Source: Alphaproteobacteria bacterium (GTDB lineage: Bacteria > Pseudomonadota > Alphaproteobacteria > Rickettsiales > SXRF01). Taken from it: 59,665 nucleotides of DNA. The position numbers were made by a program, and so were the translations under genes. Each line of letters opens with the position of its first letter. Within the stretch, counting starts at the first letter, position 1. The stretch spans positions 1-59,665 of the forward strand of contig JAGVLW010000005.1 in assembly GCA_020054105.1 (NCBI GenBank), in the 5' to 3' direction. Shown here in pieces: positions 43,039 to 49,384 of the stretch. Under the pieces are notes generated by a model. It was not told the origin of the DNA and made no database searches. It was given only the letters and a program-made list of their open reading frames with translations.

Positions 43039-43650
43039 ATGCCGAATTGGTGCGACAATTATTTGGTGATCGAGGCCGAGCCTCACGTCATCGAAGCCCT
43101 GCTTGCCAAGGCAAAAGGGAAACCTTCGCGTAACAGCGACGTGGAGCGCGAATTTTCCTATTTGCCCTTCCTGCAGCAGGAAATCGACGCTTGCGAGAAT
43201 TACGAGGCGAGCTGGTATGAGTTCAATATCGGCAGGCTCGGCTGCAAGTGGTTTCCTGATATAGGCCCAGATGCCGTGTTCGTCGAAGGCGGTAGAATGA
43301 GCGTGAGCTTCGATTCACCATGGAGCCCGCCGGTGGAAGGAACGCGGCTGGTTGCAGAGTGGCTGCGTGAGCAAGGTTTCAGCTTCCAACTCCGACACAG
43401 CTATGAGGAAGGCGGCAATTCTTTCTGCGGTGTGTTCACCGCCGACGAGGATGGTGAGCAAGACCAATGCGGCGATTATGTCGAGCTGGATGCCGTAGAT
43501 CTGCGCGCCGACGATGCAAAGGCCGAGGACTATGCGGGCATCTGCCAGAGTTTCGGCATGACGTTCGAGGCGCTGAAAGAGCGAGCCAAAGGCGAAATGG
43601 ATTACGTCATTCTCTGCCCGGATTACTACCAGCCCTATGCACGGTATTAA
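43039..43650 (+). CDS. Api92-like (DUF1281/YubB-type) ferredoxin-fold protein
   Basis: 203 residues. Begins MPNWCDNYLVIEAEPHVIEA, the diagnostic start of the Api92-like family, and has EASWYEFNIGRLGCKWFPDI (about residues 52-71) and SFDSPWSPPVEGTRLVAEWL (about 91-110), also conserved. The family occurs on plasmids, phages and APSE-type elements; function unknown. AAAGGAG ribosome site. Last gene of the E2 unit, followed by a 134-bp gap with element E3. Confidence 0.75.
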   Translation: MPNWCDNYLVIEAEPHVIEALLAKAKGKPSRNSDVEREFSYLPFLQQEIDACENYEASWYEFNIGRLGCKWFPDIGPDAVFVEGGRMSVSFDSPWSPPVEGTRLVAEWLREQGFSFQLRHSYEEGGNSFCGVFTADEDGEQDQCGDYVELDAVDLRADDAKAEDYAGICQSFGMTFEALKERAKGEMDYVILCPDYYQPYARY

Positions 43651-43708
43651 CCATGAGCGCGCTTTGCAAACTTGCTAATAAGGTATTGATATTTATAGTT
43701 TTTAATGT

Positions 43709-43746
43709 CGATTTTTCTGGACGGTCAAGCGTCCGTGTGCTTGGAT
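43709..43746 (+). promoter_or_regulatory. Conserved element copy E3
   Basis: Blocks CGATTTTTCTGG, ACGGTCAA, TCCGTGTG and TTGGAT; GGACG and CGTCC can form a 5-bp hairpin. Ends 38 bp before the ATG at 43785. Preceded by ACTTGCTAATAAGGTATTGA, similar to the upstream flank of E2. Confidence 0.7.
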
Positions 43747-43784
43747 TTACCTTAGTACAAAACACTAAAAAATAAGGAGAATTT

Positions 43785-44171
43785 ATGTGCATTCATCAAG
43801 AGCATTACAGCCAGCTGCTCGCCCTTTATCCCGGTCTGCCGGATATGGTAGCGAAGGACGTCATACCTATCCCGAGCAAGCCCATGAGCGCCGCCATTAC
43901 GGTGAAACACCGCGGCGAATCGTTCCTGCGCCTAGAAATCGCTTTCCTGTTTCAGGCAGGCGACACGCTGCGCCCGGACCACAAGATGACCGTGCGCGTA
44001 GATCTGTATGAGCGCAAGGCCGTACCGGAATCGATTTGGTTTTTAGGAAAAGGCACCCAGCACACGCGTGAGCCGAAGGTTGGTGTCAATCCTCAAATCG
44101 TCAACGTCATCGCCCGGCGGTTAGGCGAATGGCTCAATACCCTAACCGCAAGCAGCGCGACAGCGCATTAA
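43785..44171 (+). CDS. DUF6908-like protein, copy 1
   Basis: 128 residues. The N-terminus YSQLLALYPGLPDMVAKDVI (about residues 8-27) and the later AGDTLRPDHKMTVRVDLYER match in order the second DUF6908-like protein encoded 300 bp downstream (YKRLLALLPDVQSM; NGDLVPDPDMEVMLMH), so the two are paralogues. C-terminal NPQIVNVIARRLGEWLNTL is helical. Function unknown; the family is frequent on alphaproteobacterial plasmids. AAGGAG lies 8 bases before the ATG. Confidence 0.6.
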   Translation: MCIHQEHYSQLLALYPGLPDMVAKDVIPIPSKPMSAAITVKHRGESFLRLEIAFLFQAGDTLRPDHKMTVRVDLYERKAVPESIWFLGKGTQHTREPKVGVNPQIVNVIARRLGEWLNTLTASSATAH

Positions 44172-44192
44172 CCTTAACCAGGAGTTTCGAAA

Positions 44193-44474
44193 ATGACTCT
44201 TTACCTGCATTTGGTGGGCGGAAACATGCCGCCAAAAAATGCCCGAAGCAAAAAAGCTGTGGGCTGGATACATACGCTCGGACCGCTGGAAACCGTGGCC
44301 GAAGTGCAAGGAAATGTTCGGCTGATTTTCACCAATCCGAAGAATCCCCTGCGCAAAGGGCTGGTGAAAGGCCATACGCTGCTGCGCGTCGATAATCGCT
44401 ACATCTTCGCCGGCCAGCTTTACGCCACTTACATCGTGAATACGCAGCGGAGGTTTCCATGCACGACGCATTAA
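44193..44474 (+). CDS. Small basic protein of unknown function
   Basis: 93 residues, strongly basic (KNARSKKAVGWIHT start region), with strands VAEVQGNVRLIFTNPKNP and HTLLRVDNRYIFAGQLYATY. Lies between the two DUF6908-like genes and overlaps the second by 16 bases, so it is co-translated. A role in binding nucleic acid is possible from charge only. Confidence 0.5.
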   Translation: MTLYLHLVGGNMPPKNARSKKAVGWIHTLGPLETVAEVQGNVRLIFTNPKNPLRKGLVKGHTLLRVDNRYIFAGQLYATYIVNTQRRFPCTTH

Positions 44475-44881
44475 TCAAACAGTGCCAGGCCAACTATAAG
44501 CGCCTGCTTGCCCTGCTGCCGGACGTGCAAAGCATGGAAGGCGGCAGCGCCGTGAAAATGAAGGCCGAGCCGTTTATGGACTTGTGCATCGACGTGCTTT
44601 GGCAGAAAGGCACCGTGACCAATATCAGCATGGCGCATTACTTCGAGCAGAACGGCGATTTGGTGCCGGACCCGGATATGGAAGTCATGCTCATGCACGT
44701 TACGCAGATGGCGCTGCCGGTGCATTTTCAGGATTGCCGCGTTTACCGCCAGTGCATGGAAGGCACGGTCATCATCGACAGCCGAGAGTTCGCCGGTCAG
44801 AGCAGCTTCCTAAGCCGATGGCTGCGCAACATCAAAGCGCAAGGCCACCGCATTATTCTACCTTCCAGCCAGGAGTCATAG
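44459..44881 (+). CDS. DUF6908-like protein, copy 2
   Basis: 140 residues. YKRLLALLPDVQSMEGGSAV (about residues 13-32), EPFMDLCIDVLWQKGTV and ISMAHYFEQNGDLVPDPDME (about 57-76) agree with the DUF6908 pattern. Paralogous to the protein encoded at 43785. C-terminal LSRWLRNIKAQGHRI is helical and basic. The starting ATG lies 5 bases after a GGAGG site. Confidence 0.65.
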   Translation: MHDALIKQCQANYKRLLALLPDVQSMEGGSAVKMKAEPFMDLCIDVLWQKGTVTNISMAHYFEQNGDLVPDPDMEVMLMHVTQMALPVHFQDCRVYRQCMEGTVIIDSREFAGQSSFLSRWLRNIKAQGHRIILPSSQES

Positions 44882-44883
44882 AC

Positions 44884-45450
44884 ATGCACAACGTCCATTT
44901 TATTTTGATTAACGCCGATTCCGCAAAGGACGCGGCGATCGACGCGGAAAACGAAATCCTCGAATGGGGAACCGATAATAACTGGCGCTCAATCGGCGGC
45001 GTGGCATCGGAAGATGGCACCGACGATTTGGAGTGCTACGAAAGCAAGGGCTATCCGCTTTCCTTCCTCGACGATCTTGAGGGCATACCGAAAGGCGGCT
45101 CCTGTTTTGAGCGCACCGTCGCCTATGTGAAGCAGATGATTGGCGACCCTATCCAGCTCTACAACGGCAGCTACCCGCCGGCCGCGAACATGAAAGAAGC
45201 GCTGGCGCTGATCTGTGAGCGGCTGACCGCTTTCGATACCGAAAACGGCAACTCGCATGAGCTATGGGCGGCGCACCGGAATCTGCAGCAGCTCGAGCAG
45301 ATGATGGATGGGCGCGGCGCGCTGGCTGACCCGGAGGCGGGCATTCCAGAATTTTATGCGTGGAGCTTCGATGAAGTCGGGCTCACGGATATGACCGGCA
45401 ACACCGAGGGAGCCAAGCGCTATCTCGTGTTTCTCGACATGCACTCTTAA
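44884..45450 (+). CDS. Protein of unknown function
   Basis: 188 residues, acidic, start MHNVHFILINADSAKDAAID, then ENEILEWGTDNNWRSIGGV and a YPLSFLDDLEGIPKGGSCF segment; helical C-terminal half with ANMKEALALICERLTAF. It resembles the many acidic small proteins on plasmids that may mimic DNA or block host enzymes, but no specific match is made. Starts 2 bases after the DUF6908-like stop. Confidence 0.55.
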   Translation: MHNVHFILINADSAKDAAIDAENEILEWGTDNNWRSIGGVASEDGTDDLECYESKGYPLSFLDDLEGIPKGGSCFERTVAYVKQMIGDPIQLYNGSYPPAANMKEALALICERLTAFDTENGNSHELWAAHRNLQQLEQMMDGRGALADPEAGIPEFYAWSFDEVGLTDMTGNTEGAKRYLVFLDMHS

Positions 45451-45474
45451 CCACTGACCAGAAGGAAAACGATT

Positions 45475-45891
45475 ATGGCTGATATGTACGGCGCTATTTG
45501 CTCCAACACCTTCATTGTGAAGGACGTGGAGAAATTCAAAGCGTGGTTTCAGGGCTACCACTTTGGCGACGAGATCGAGCTTTTCATCCGCGAGGAAGAA
45601 CGTCATGTGAGTTTTGGCGGAGAGGAACAATACCCCTACGCGCATCCGCGCCGCATCGATGGCGAAGGCTACACGGTGGACGCCGATCTAAATGCGTTTG
45701 CCGAGGAGCTGTGCGAGCACCTGGAACCGGGCGAAGTGTTTTCTGTCACGGCGGGCGGCAATGAGAAGCTGCGCTATGTATCGTTCGACCAGCTCATTAT
45801 CGCGCAGGAGCATCCTAAAGAGCCACTGTATCAGTATTTTAGCAGCGACGATGGCAACGATGTTTTGCTCAAGCGGTTGCGCGGCGAGTAA
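45475..45891 (+). CDS. Protein of unknown function, acidic plasmid-type DUF
   Basis: 138 residues, net acidic. MADMYGAICSNTFIVKDVEK start, FKAWFQGYHFGDEIELFIRE and VDADLNAFAEELCEHLEPGE (about residues 72-91), KLRYVSFDQLIIAQEHP. Looks like a compact alpha/beta domain of a family with the opening YGxxxSNxFxVKD, often found beside DUF1281/ParB genes on plasmids. AAGGAAA ribosome site. Final gene of the E3 unit. Confidence 0.55.
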   Translation: MADMYGAICSNTFIVKDVEKFKAWFQGYHFGDEIELFIREEERHVSFGGEEQYPYAHPRRIDGEGYTVDADLNAFAEELCEHLEPGEVFSVTAGGNEKLRYVSFDQLIIAQEHPKEPLYQYFSSDDGNDVLLKRLRGE

Positions 45892-45909
45892 ATAGTTAAG
45901 GTGCTGATT

Positions 45910-45943
45910 TTGCTTCATTTATTAGCGTATTCTGTTATGCTAA
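45910..45943 (+). promoter_or_regulatory. Promoter overlapped by an inverted repeat (DUF488-like gene)
   Basis: -35 TTGCTT (45910-45915) and -10 TGTTAT (45933-45938) with 17-bp spacing. An imperfect 8-bp inverted repeat TTAGCGTA (45922-45929) and TATGCTAA (45936-45943) covers the -10, so a repressor could act here. This unit lacks the 38-bp element of the neighbouring units. Confidence 0.45.
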
Positions 45944-45973
45944 CGCTCCACTCTTTTTCTTTAGGAATATGCT

Positions 45974-46396
45974 ATGAAAACCAGTTGCTACGCGAAATAC
46001 AAAGGCCCAGGCCGTATTGTTATCTCCCGCGGATTCCCGCGCGATCTCGGACCCGGCTATAAAATATTCAGAGCACTGGCGCCGGGTGAATGGTTCAAGC
46101 TGCCGGAGTATAAAGCGAGCCAGGATAAATTTCGTGAACGTTATTTCCGTGAGATTCTTGCGCCGTTGAATGCGCGGCAGATCTACGACCATCTGCACAC
46201 CCTGGTAGGCAAGAACATCGAGCCGGTGTTGCTGTGCTGGGAATATGACCCAAGCAAGCCGAACGAATGGTGTCACCGCCGCATGGTAGCCGATTGGTTT
46301 GAGAAAGAGCTGGGCGTATCCGTGCCGGAATGGACGCCTGCAAAGAAGGAAACGAAGCAAAGCAAGCAGGCATCGCTATTCGCAGACGCTGAATAA
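45974..46396 (+). CDS. DUF488-like protein
   Basis: 140 residues. MKTSCYAKYKGPGRIVISRG, GYKIFRALAPGEWFKLPEYK (about residues 28-47), FREILAPLNARQIYDHL and a Cys pair around PVLLCWEYDPSKPNEWCHRRMVADW (in parts; about 84-108) agree with the DUF488-type domain whose CxE...CHR residues suggest a metal site or enzyme centre. Encoded on its own promoter, then the tRNA-like element on the opposite strand. Confidence 0.65.
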   Translation: MKTSCYAKYKGPGRIVISRGFPRDLGPGYKIFRALAPGEWFKLPEYKASQDKFRERYFREILAPLNARQIYDHLHTLVGKNIEPVLLCWEYDPSKPNEWCHRRMVADWFEKELGVSVPEWTPAKKETKQSKQASLFADAE

Positions 46397-46397
46397 T

Positions 46398-46465
46398 TGG
46401 AGCGGCTACCGGGATTCGAACCCGGCTAGTCCGGGGGCACCAGACTATCCTCCAAAGGTCGCCGC
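46398..46465 (-). tRNA. tRNA-like element with normal T-arm and CCA end but shortened D-arm
   Basis: On the minus strand the last 29 bases form a textbook T-arm (CCGGG TTCGAAT CCCGG), an acceptor strand TAGCCGC, base U73 and an encoded CCA. The 5' strand GCGGCGA pairs 6 of 7 with the acceptor. A hairpin GTCTG/CGGAC with loop GTGCCCC would give anticodon GCC (glycine), which fits U73. The D-arm is only a CCT/AGG stem with a four-base loop, and position 37 is C, which is unusual. Total 65 bases plus CCA. It may be a degenerate tRNA-Gly, a tRNA mimic or an attachment-site relic. Confidence 0.4.
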
Positions 46466-46551
46466 ATACTGTATCACGCCCCCACATTTCTGGAAAGCGT
46501 AAAACAGTTATAAGCTATTGATTTATAGCAAATTATTTTAGTTTCGCTGGT

Positions 46552-46589
46552 CGATTTTTGTGTACGGCAAAGTGTCCGTATGATTGGAT
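46552..46589 (+). promoter_or_regulatory. Conserved element copy E4
   Basis: Blocks CGATTTTTGTG, TACGGCAA, TCCGTATG and TTGGAT; TACGG/CCGTA form a 5-bp inverted repeat 8 bp apart. Ends 44 bp before the ATG at 46634 and is preceded by TATTGATTTATAG-type A/T-rich sequence. Confidence 0.7.
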
Positions 46590-46633
46590 ATTTTCATAAG
46601 CAATTGAAACTCCAAACAAAAAGGAACTATGCC

Positions 46634-46903
46634 ATGACCGACAATTTTGCACAACGCTCCCTGATGCTGAAATCTGAAAGCCGCGTAGAAGAAACGCGCA
46701 AACAGCTCAAGAGCAATATCGAGTGGACGATTCACCATCTGCAGGAAGAACTGCAACGGCTTAAAGCCCACGACACCGTATCCACGATGGAATGCTCCGC
46801 AATCCGCGATCTGCCGAAAAATGCAGGTGCCTTCCATATGGCGAAAGAGGTGCTGGCCGACCTCAAAGCTGCTCAGGAATTTGAGCAGAAGAACGCGGCT
46901 TAA
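46634..46903 (+). CDS. Small helical protein upstream of parB-like gene
   Basis: 89 residues, nearly all helix (VEETRKQLKSNIEWTIHHLQ; FHMAKEVLADLKAAQEFEQK), no recognisable motif. The second ATG after an AAGGAAC site is taken as the start (46634). It precedes a ParB-like gene by 30 bases in the E4 unit and could act as its partner, in the position of a small centromere or antitoxin-like protein; that is a guess from location. Confidence 0.5.
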   Translation: MTDNFAQRSLMLKSESRVEETRKQLKSNIEWTIHHLQEELQRLKAHDTVSTMECSAIRDLPKNAGAFHMAKEVLADLKAAQEFEQKNAA

Positions 46904-46933
46904 TTTTCATCAACTATCTTTAGGAGAAGTACC

Positions 46934-47968
46934 ATGGCAAAAAGCGCCAAAGCAATTCGCACGTCCAAAAAGTCCCACGCGTCCAAAGCGAAGAAAACGC
47001 CCGCGGGCAAGAAGCAACGCCAGGCCATCGCGCCGGAGGCCGCAGCGCCGGTCATTCAGAAGCTGCCGCTGTCTCTGATTTACGCCAACGAGGAACAAGC
47101 ACGCAAGATTTTCGACGAAGCCAAGCTGCACGAGCTGGCGTCGTCGATTCGCGCGGAAGGTCTGATAAGCCCTATCATCGTGCGTCCCGATGGCACCGGC
47201 AAATTTATGATTGTCGCCGGTGAGCGTCGCTTCCGCGCCTGTAAGATTGTCGAGCTGCAGGAGATCGACGTCATTGTGAAAGAGTTGGGCGACGATTCGC
47301 TGACCTATCAGATGATTATCGAAAACCTGCAGCGCGAGAATATCTCGCCGCTGGAAGAAGCGCGCTCATGGCAGAAAGCGATGGATGACCACAACCTCAC
47401 GGCCGAGCAATTCGCCGCGAAAGTCGGTATCCAGCAGCCGTTCCGTGTGCATGACCGGCTCACGCTCTTAAACCTCAAGCCGGAATATCAGGCCTATCTG
47501 GAGCAAGGCTATCTGAACCCGACGCAGGCTTTCTATCTCGGCAAGGTGTCGCGCGAGCATCAAACGCCATTCTGGAACCTGATTAAAAACGGCAAGATCG
47601 ATAACAGCGAGCTGGCTGCTGTGGCACAGAGCTTTATCGATGCCGCCAGCCAAGATGACATGTTCCCCGAAGCGGTGCTGACGGAAGAAGAAGTGCGCGC
47701 CGTAAAAGGGATGCGCGAGCACATCGCCGCCATGTATGCCACGCTCAACCGTTTCTTCAATAAGGACGGTGAGATGGACATTGTGAAGAAGATCGACCGC
47801 AATCTGGCGGCAGGTATGGCCGATGATCTGGAGCTGATTATCAAGGTCGCAACGCAGGCGCGCAGGAAACTGCAAGAGCCGGTGGTGCAAAAGAAAATCA
47901 TCGACGAGCTGGCCGGCAATGAAAATGACGCCGCACCCGCCGAAGAAGCCGAGCTCGAAGCCGCCTAA
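46934..47968 (+). CDS. ParB/RepB/Spo0J-family partition-like protein
   Basis: 344 residues. A basic N-terminal tail (to about 40, KSAKAIRTSKKSHASKAKK), ParB domain at about 43-135 with LPLSLIYANEEQARKIFDEA, VAGERRFRACKIVELQEIDV and IIENLQRENISPLEEARSWQ, then an HTH region (LTAEQFAAKVGIQQPFRVHD) and a helical C-terminal domain. The ERR and ENxxRxxxxPxEEA motifs are the classic CTP-binding ParB signatures. No ParA is encoded anywhere in the window, so autonomous partition is not evident; a regulatory (KorB-like) or accessory role is possible. Followed by a strong terminator. Confidence 0.85.
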   Translation: MAKSAKAIRTSKKSHASKAKKTPAGKKQRQAIAPEAAAPVIQKLPLSLIYANEEQARKIFDEAKLHELASSIRAEGLISPIIVRPDGTGKFMIVAGERRFRACKIVELQEIDVIVKELGDDSLTYQMIIENLQRENISPLEEARSWQKAMDDHNLTAEQFAAKVGIQQPFRVHDRLTLLNLKPEYQAYLEQGYLNPTQAFYLGKVSREHQTPFWNLIKNGKIDNSELAAVAQSFIDAASQDDMFPEAVLTEEEVRAVKGMREHIAAMYATLNRFFNKDGEMDIVKKIDRNLAAGMADDLELIIKVATQARRKLQEPVVQKKIIDELAGNENDAAPAEEAELEAA

Positions 47969-47985
47969 AATCACTCCCTCAACTC

Positions 47986-48022
47986 AAGGCCGGATGGCGA
48001 AAAGCTGTCCGGCCTTTTTTTT
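47986..48022 (+). terminator. Terminator after the ParB-like gene
   Basis: Stem AAGGCCGGA (47986-47994) with TCCGGCCTT (48008-48016) followed by eight T. Confidence 0.9.
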
Positions 48023-48223
48023 AGTGATTCACTTATACGAAAGGCGCGCGTTTTTTTATGTGCGGAGCTTAGATTTTTCCAGCGTTTCCGCCGATATCAT
48101 CCATTTCCTGCCAGAGAAGCGACTTGCGCTAAACAGGGAGATTTCGGGGTCTATAGGGATAAAAACCTGCGCGAAACCGGGTAAAACTTGCACAAAACAA
48201 GGGTCGAAATTCACTTATTCGGC

Positions 48224-48260
48224 AAAAAAAGACGGCGGAAGGATTGGAGCCTTCCGCCGC
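48224..48260 (-). terminator. Leftward terminator-like hairpin
   Basis: Stem CGGCGGAA (48233-48240) with TTCCGCCG (48253-48260), followed on the minus strand by TC and a run of seven T. Confidence 0.6.
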
Positions 48261-48293
48261 AAGCGAATAACAGGGAGGATACAATCGGGCATA

Positions 48294-48312
48294 AAAAAAC
48301 CCGGCGGGTTTG
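48294..48312 (-). terminator. Leftward terminator-like hairpin
   Basis: Stem AAACCC (48298-48303) with GGGTTT (48307-48312) and a T-run on the minus strand. It is the first hairpin met by leftward transcription after the 100-residue protein gene. Confidence 0.55.
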
Positions 48313-48449
48313 CCAGGTCGCTATGCGTAAGTTTCCGATTATGGCAAGAATGTAGCTAACGGCGTGACGCCATGCAAGCATTTTCTTTTAATGTTCAGTA
48401 TGTTGGCAAAGGTGCTAATCCATCATTCCTATAGATGGCAGTCTTGCCA

Positions 48450-48752
48450 TTATTCCACCGCGGCGGATTCGAAGGCGTCGGCAAAGCGGCCTTCGTGAAA
48501 ATCTTTTTGCAGGCGCAGGACGTTGGTAAAATGATAATCAGCCACTGGCGGGCATATCTCGCCCGTCACGTCGAGCATCAGCTCCACTTCGTCGGGGCTG
48601 AATCCATCATAACCACCACGTTCGAAAATGAAACTATAGCCCACGCGTTTATCGAGGCGGTAGATCTCATAGCACACGCCGCGCTCGCCGGCGGCGCAGA
48701 TGCCGGTGTCGCGCTTGGCGATCACCAGGCTGCCGAGTTGAATGGCGCTCAT
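48450..48752 (-). CDS. Small protein at the end of the replication operon
   Basis: 100 residues: starts MSAIQLGSLVIAKRDTGICA, then GVCYEIYRLDKRVGYSFIFE and GGYDGFSPDEVELML (about residues 46-60). An SH3-like beta barrel is suggested by the short strands. Similar small proteins are common in alphaproteobacterial phages but their function is unknown to me. The ATG overlaps the preceding stop by 4 bases. Confidence 0.6.
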   Translation of the reverse strand: MSAIQLGSLVIAKRDTGICAAGERGVCYEIYRLDKRVGYSFIFERGGYDGFSPDEVELMLDVTGEICPPVADYHFTNVLRLQKDFHEGRFADAFESAAVE

Positions 48753-49384
48753 CTTTTTTTCCTCCGCTGGCGGTTATGGATATCGTCATAGATTTCATAC
48801 ACCGCATCGAGCACTAAGCCGATCAGTTTTTTACCGGAGCGGCGCGGCCATTCCGCCCATTTCTCCAACTCGTCGATGGGGATGCCATCGATGCAGATTC
48901 GGTAAGCCACCTGAAAGAAGGTGACGCCGCGCTCCTTGTCGATGTAGCGCCGGTTCAGTTTCTCGCGCACTTCGGCATAGCGGCGCTGGGCGTCAATGCG
49001 GCCTTCCGCGAAGCCGACGAATTTTGGCGAGCCGGTGCGTGGCAGGCCGTTCATCATGGACACGATGGCGCGCGGCACCAGGCCGGAATAATAGCAGTCG
49101 GCATAAAGCTGTTCGCCGGCGGCATGCTGATCTTCCGAAATGAGCGCGTAGGTCTTGCAATAATCGAGCGTGGTTTGTGTGACGTTGCGCGCGCGCTTCC
49201 TGCCTTTGGCCGGGTCCGTGTATTTGCCCTCGGCATCGACGTAATCCACTTTCAGCACATGATGGTTTTCCAGCTCCGGCGTGCCAAGGTCGGATTGAAA
49301 GCCATCACCGCGGAGCTTGCGGTTGATTTTTCCGTAGGTGATTTCCAAGGGATTCTTGCTGTGGGATTTACGTTTTTTCGCCAT
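48749..49384 (-). CDS. Basic protein of the replication operon, function unknown
   Basis: 211 residues, pI clearly basic (ends DDIHNRQRRKKR; internal KGRKRARNVTQTTLDYC). Helical region YAEVREKLNRRYIDKERGVT (about 137-156) and a C-terminal IPIDELEKWAEWPRRSGKKL. The layout suggests nucleic-acid binding. It could be a late-gene regulator (a terminal position in the early leftward operon is typical for such) or a recombination protein. Overlaps the preceding gene by 17 bases. Confidence 0.55.
   Translation of the reverse strand: MAKKRKSHSKNPLEITYGKINRKLRGDGFQSDLGTPELENHHVLKVDYVDAEGKYTDPAKGRKRARNVTQTTLDYCKTYALISEDQHAAGEQLYADCYYSGLVPRAIVSMMNGLPRTGSPKFVGFAEGRIDAQRRYAEVREKLNRRYIDKERGVTFFQVAYRICIDGIPIDELEKWAEWPRRSGKKLIGLVLDAVYEIYDDIHNRQRRKKR

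Larger units (their letters stand above)
48023..48449. other. 427-bp intergenic region without a convincing gene
   Basis: The region lies between the convergent ParB-like gene and a leftward operon. It contains two leftward terminator-like hairpins (listed separately) in its right half and otherwise no coding signal: reading frames across it lack ribosome sites and have unlike composition. A/T-rich runs occur at 48040-48060 and 48380-48420. No iterons, no known RNA gene seen. Confidence 0.6.

Noticed and set aside
46095..46487. 130-residue reading frame on the minus strand over the tRNA-like element and the DUF488-like gene
   Set aside because: It mirrors the antisense of a real gene and of a tRNA T-arm; no ribosome site or coding bias of its own.
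47919..48359. Plus-strand open frame of 146 codons running from the parB end into the intergenic region
   Set aside because: It overlaps the ParB-like gene and two hairpins, has no ribosome site and its composition is non-coding.
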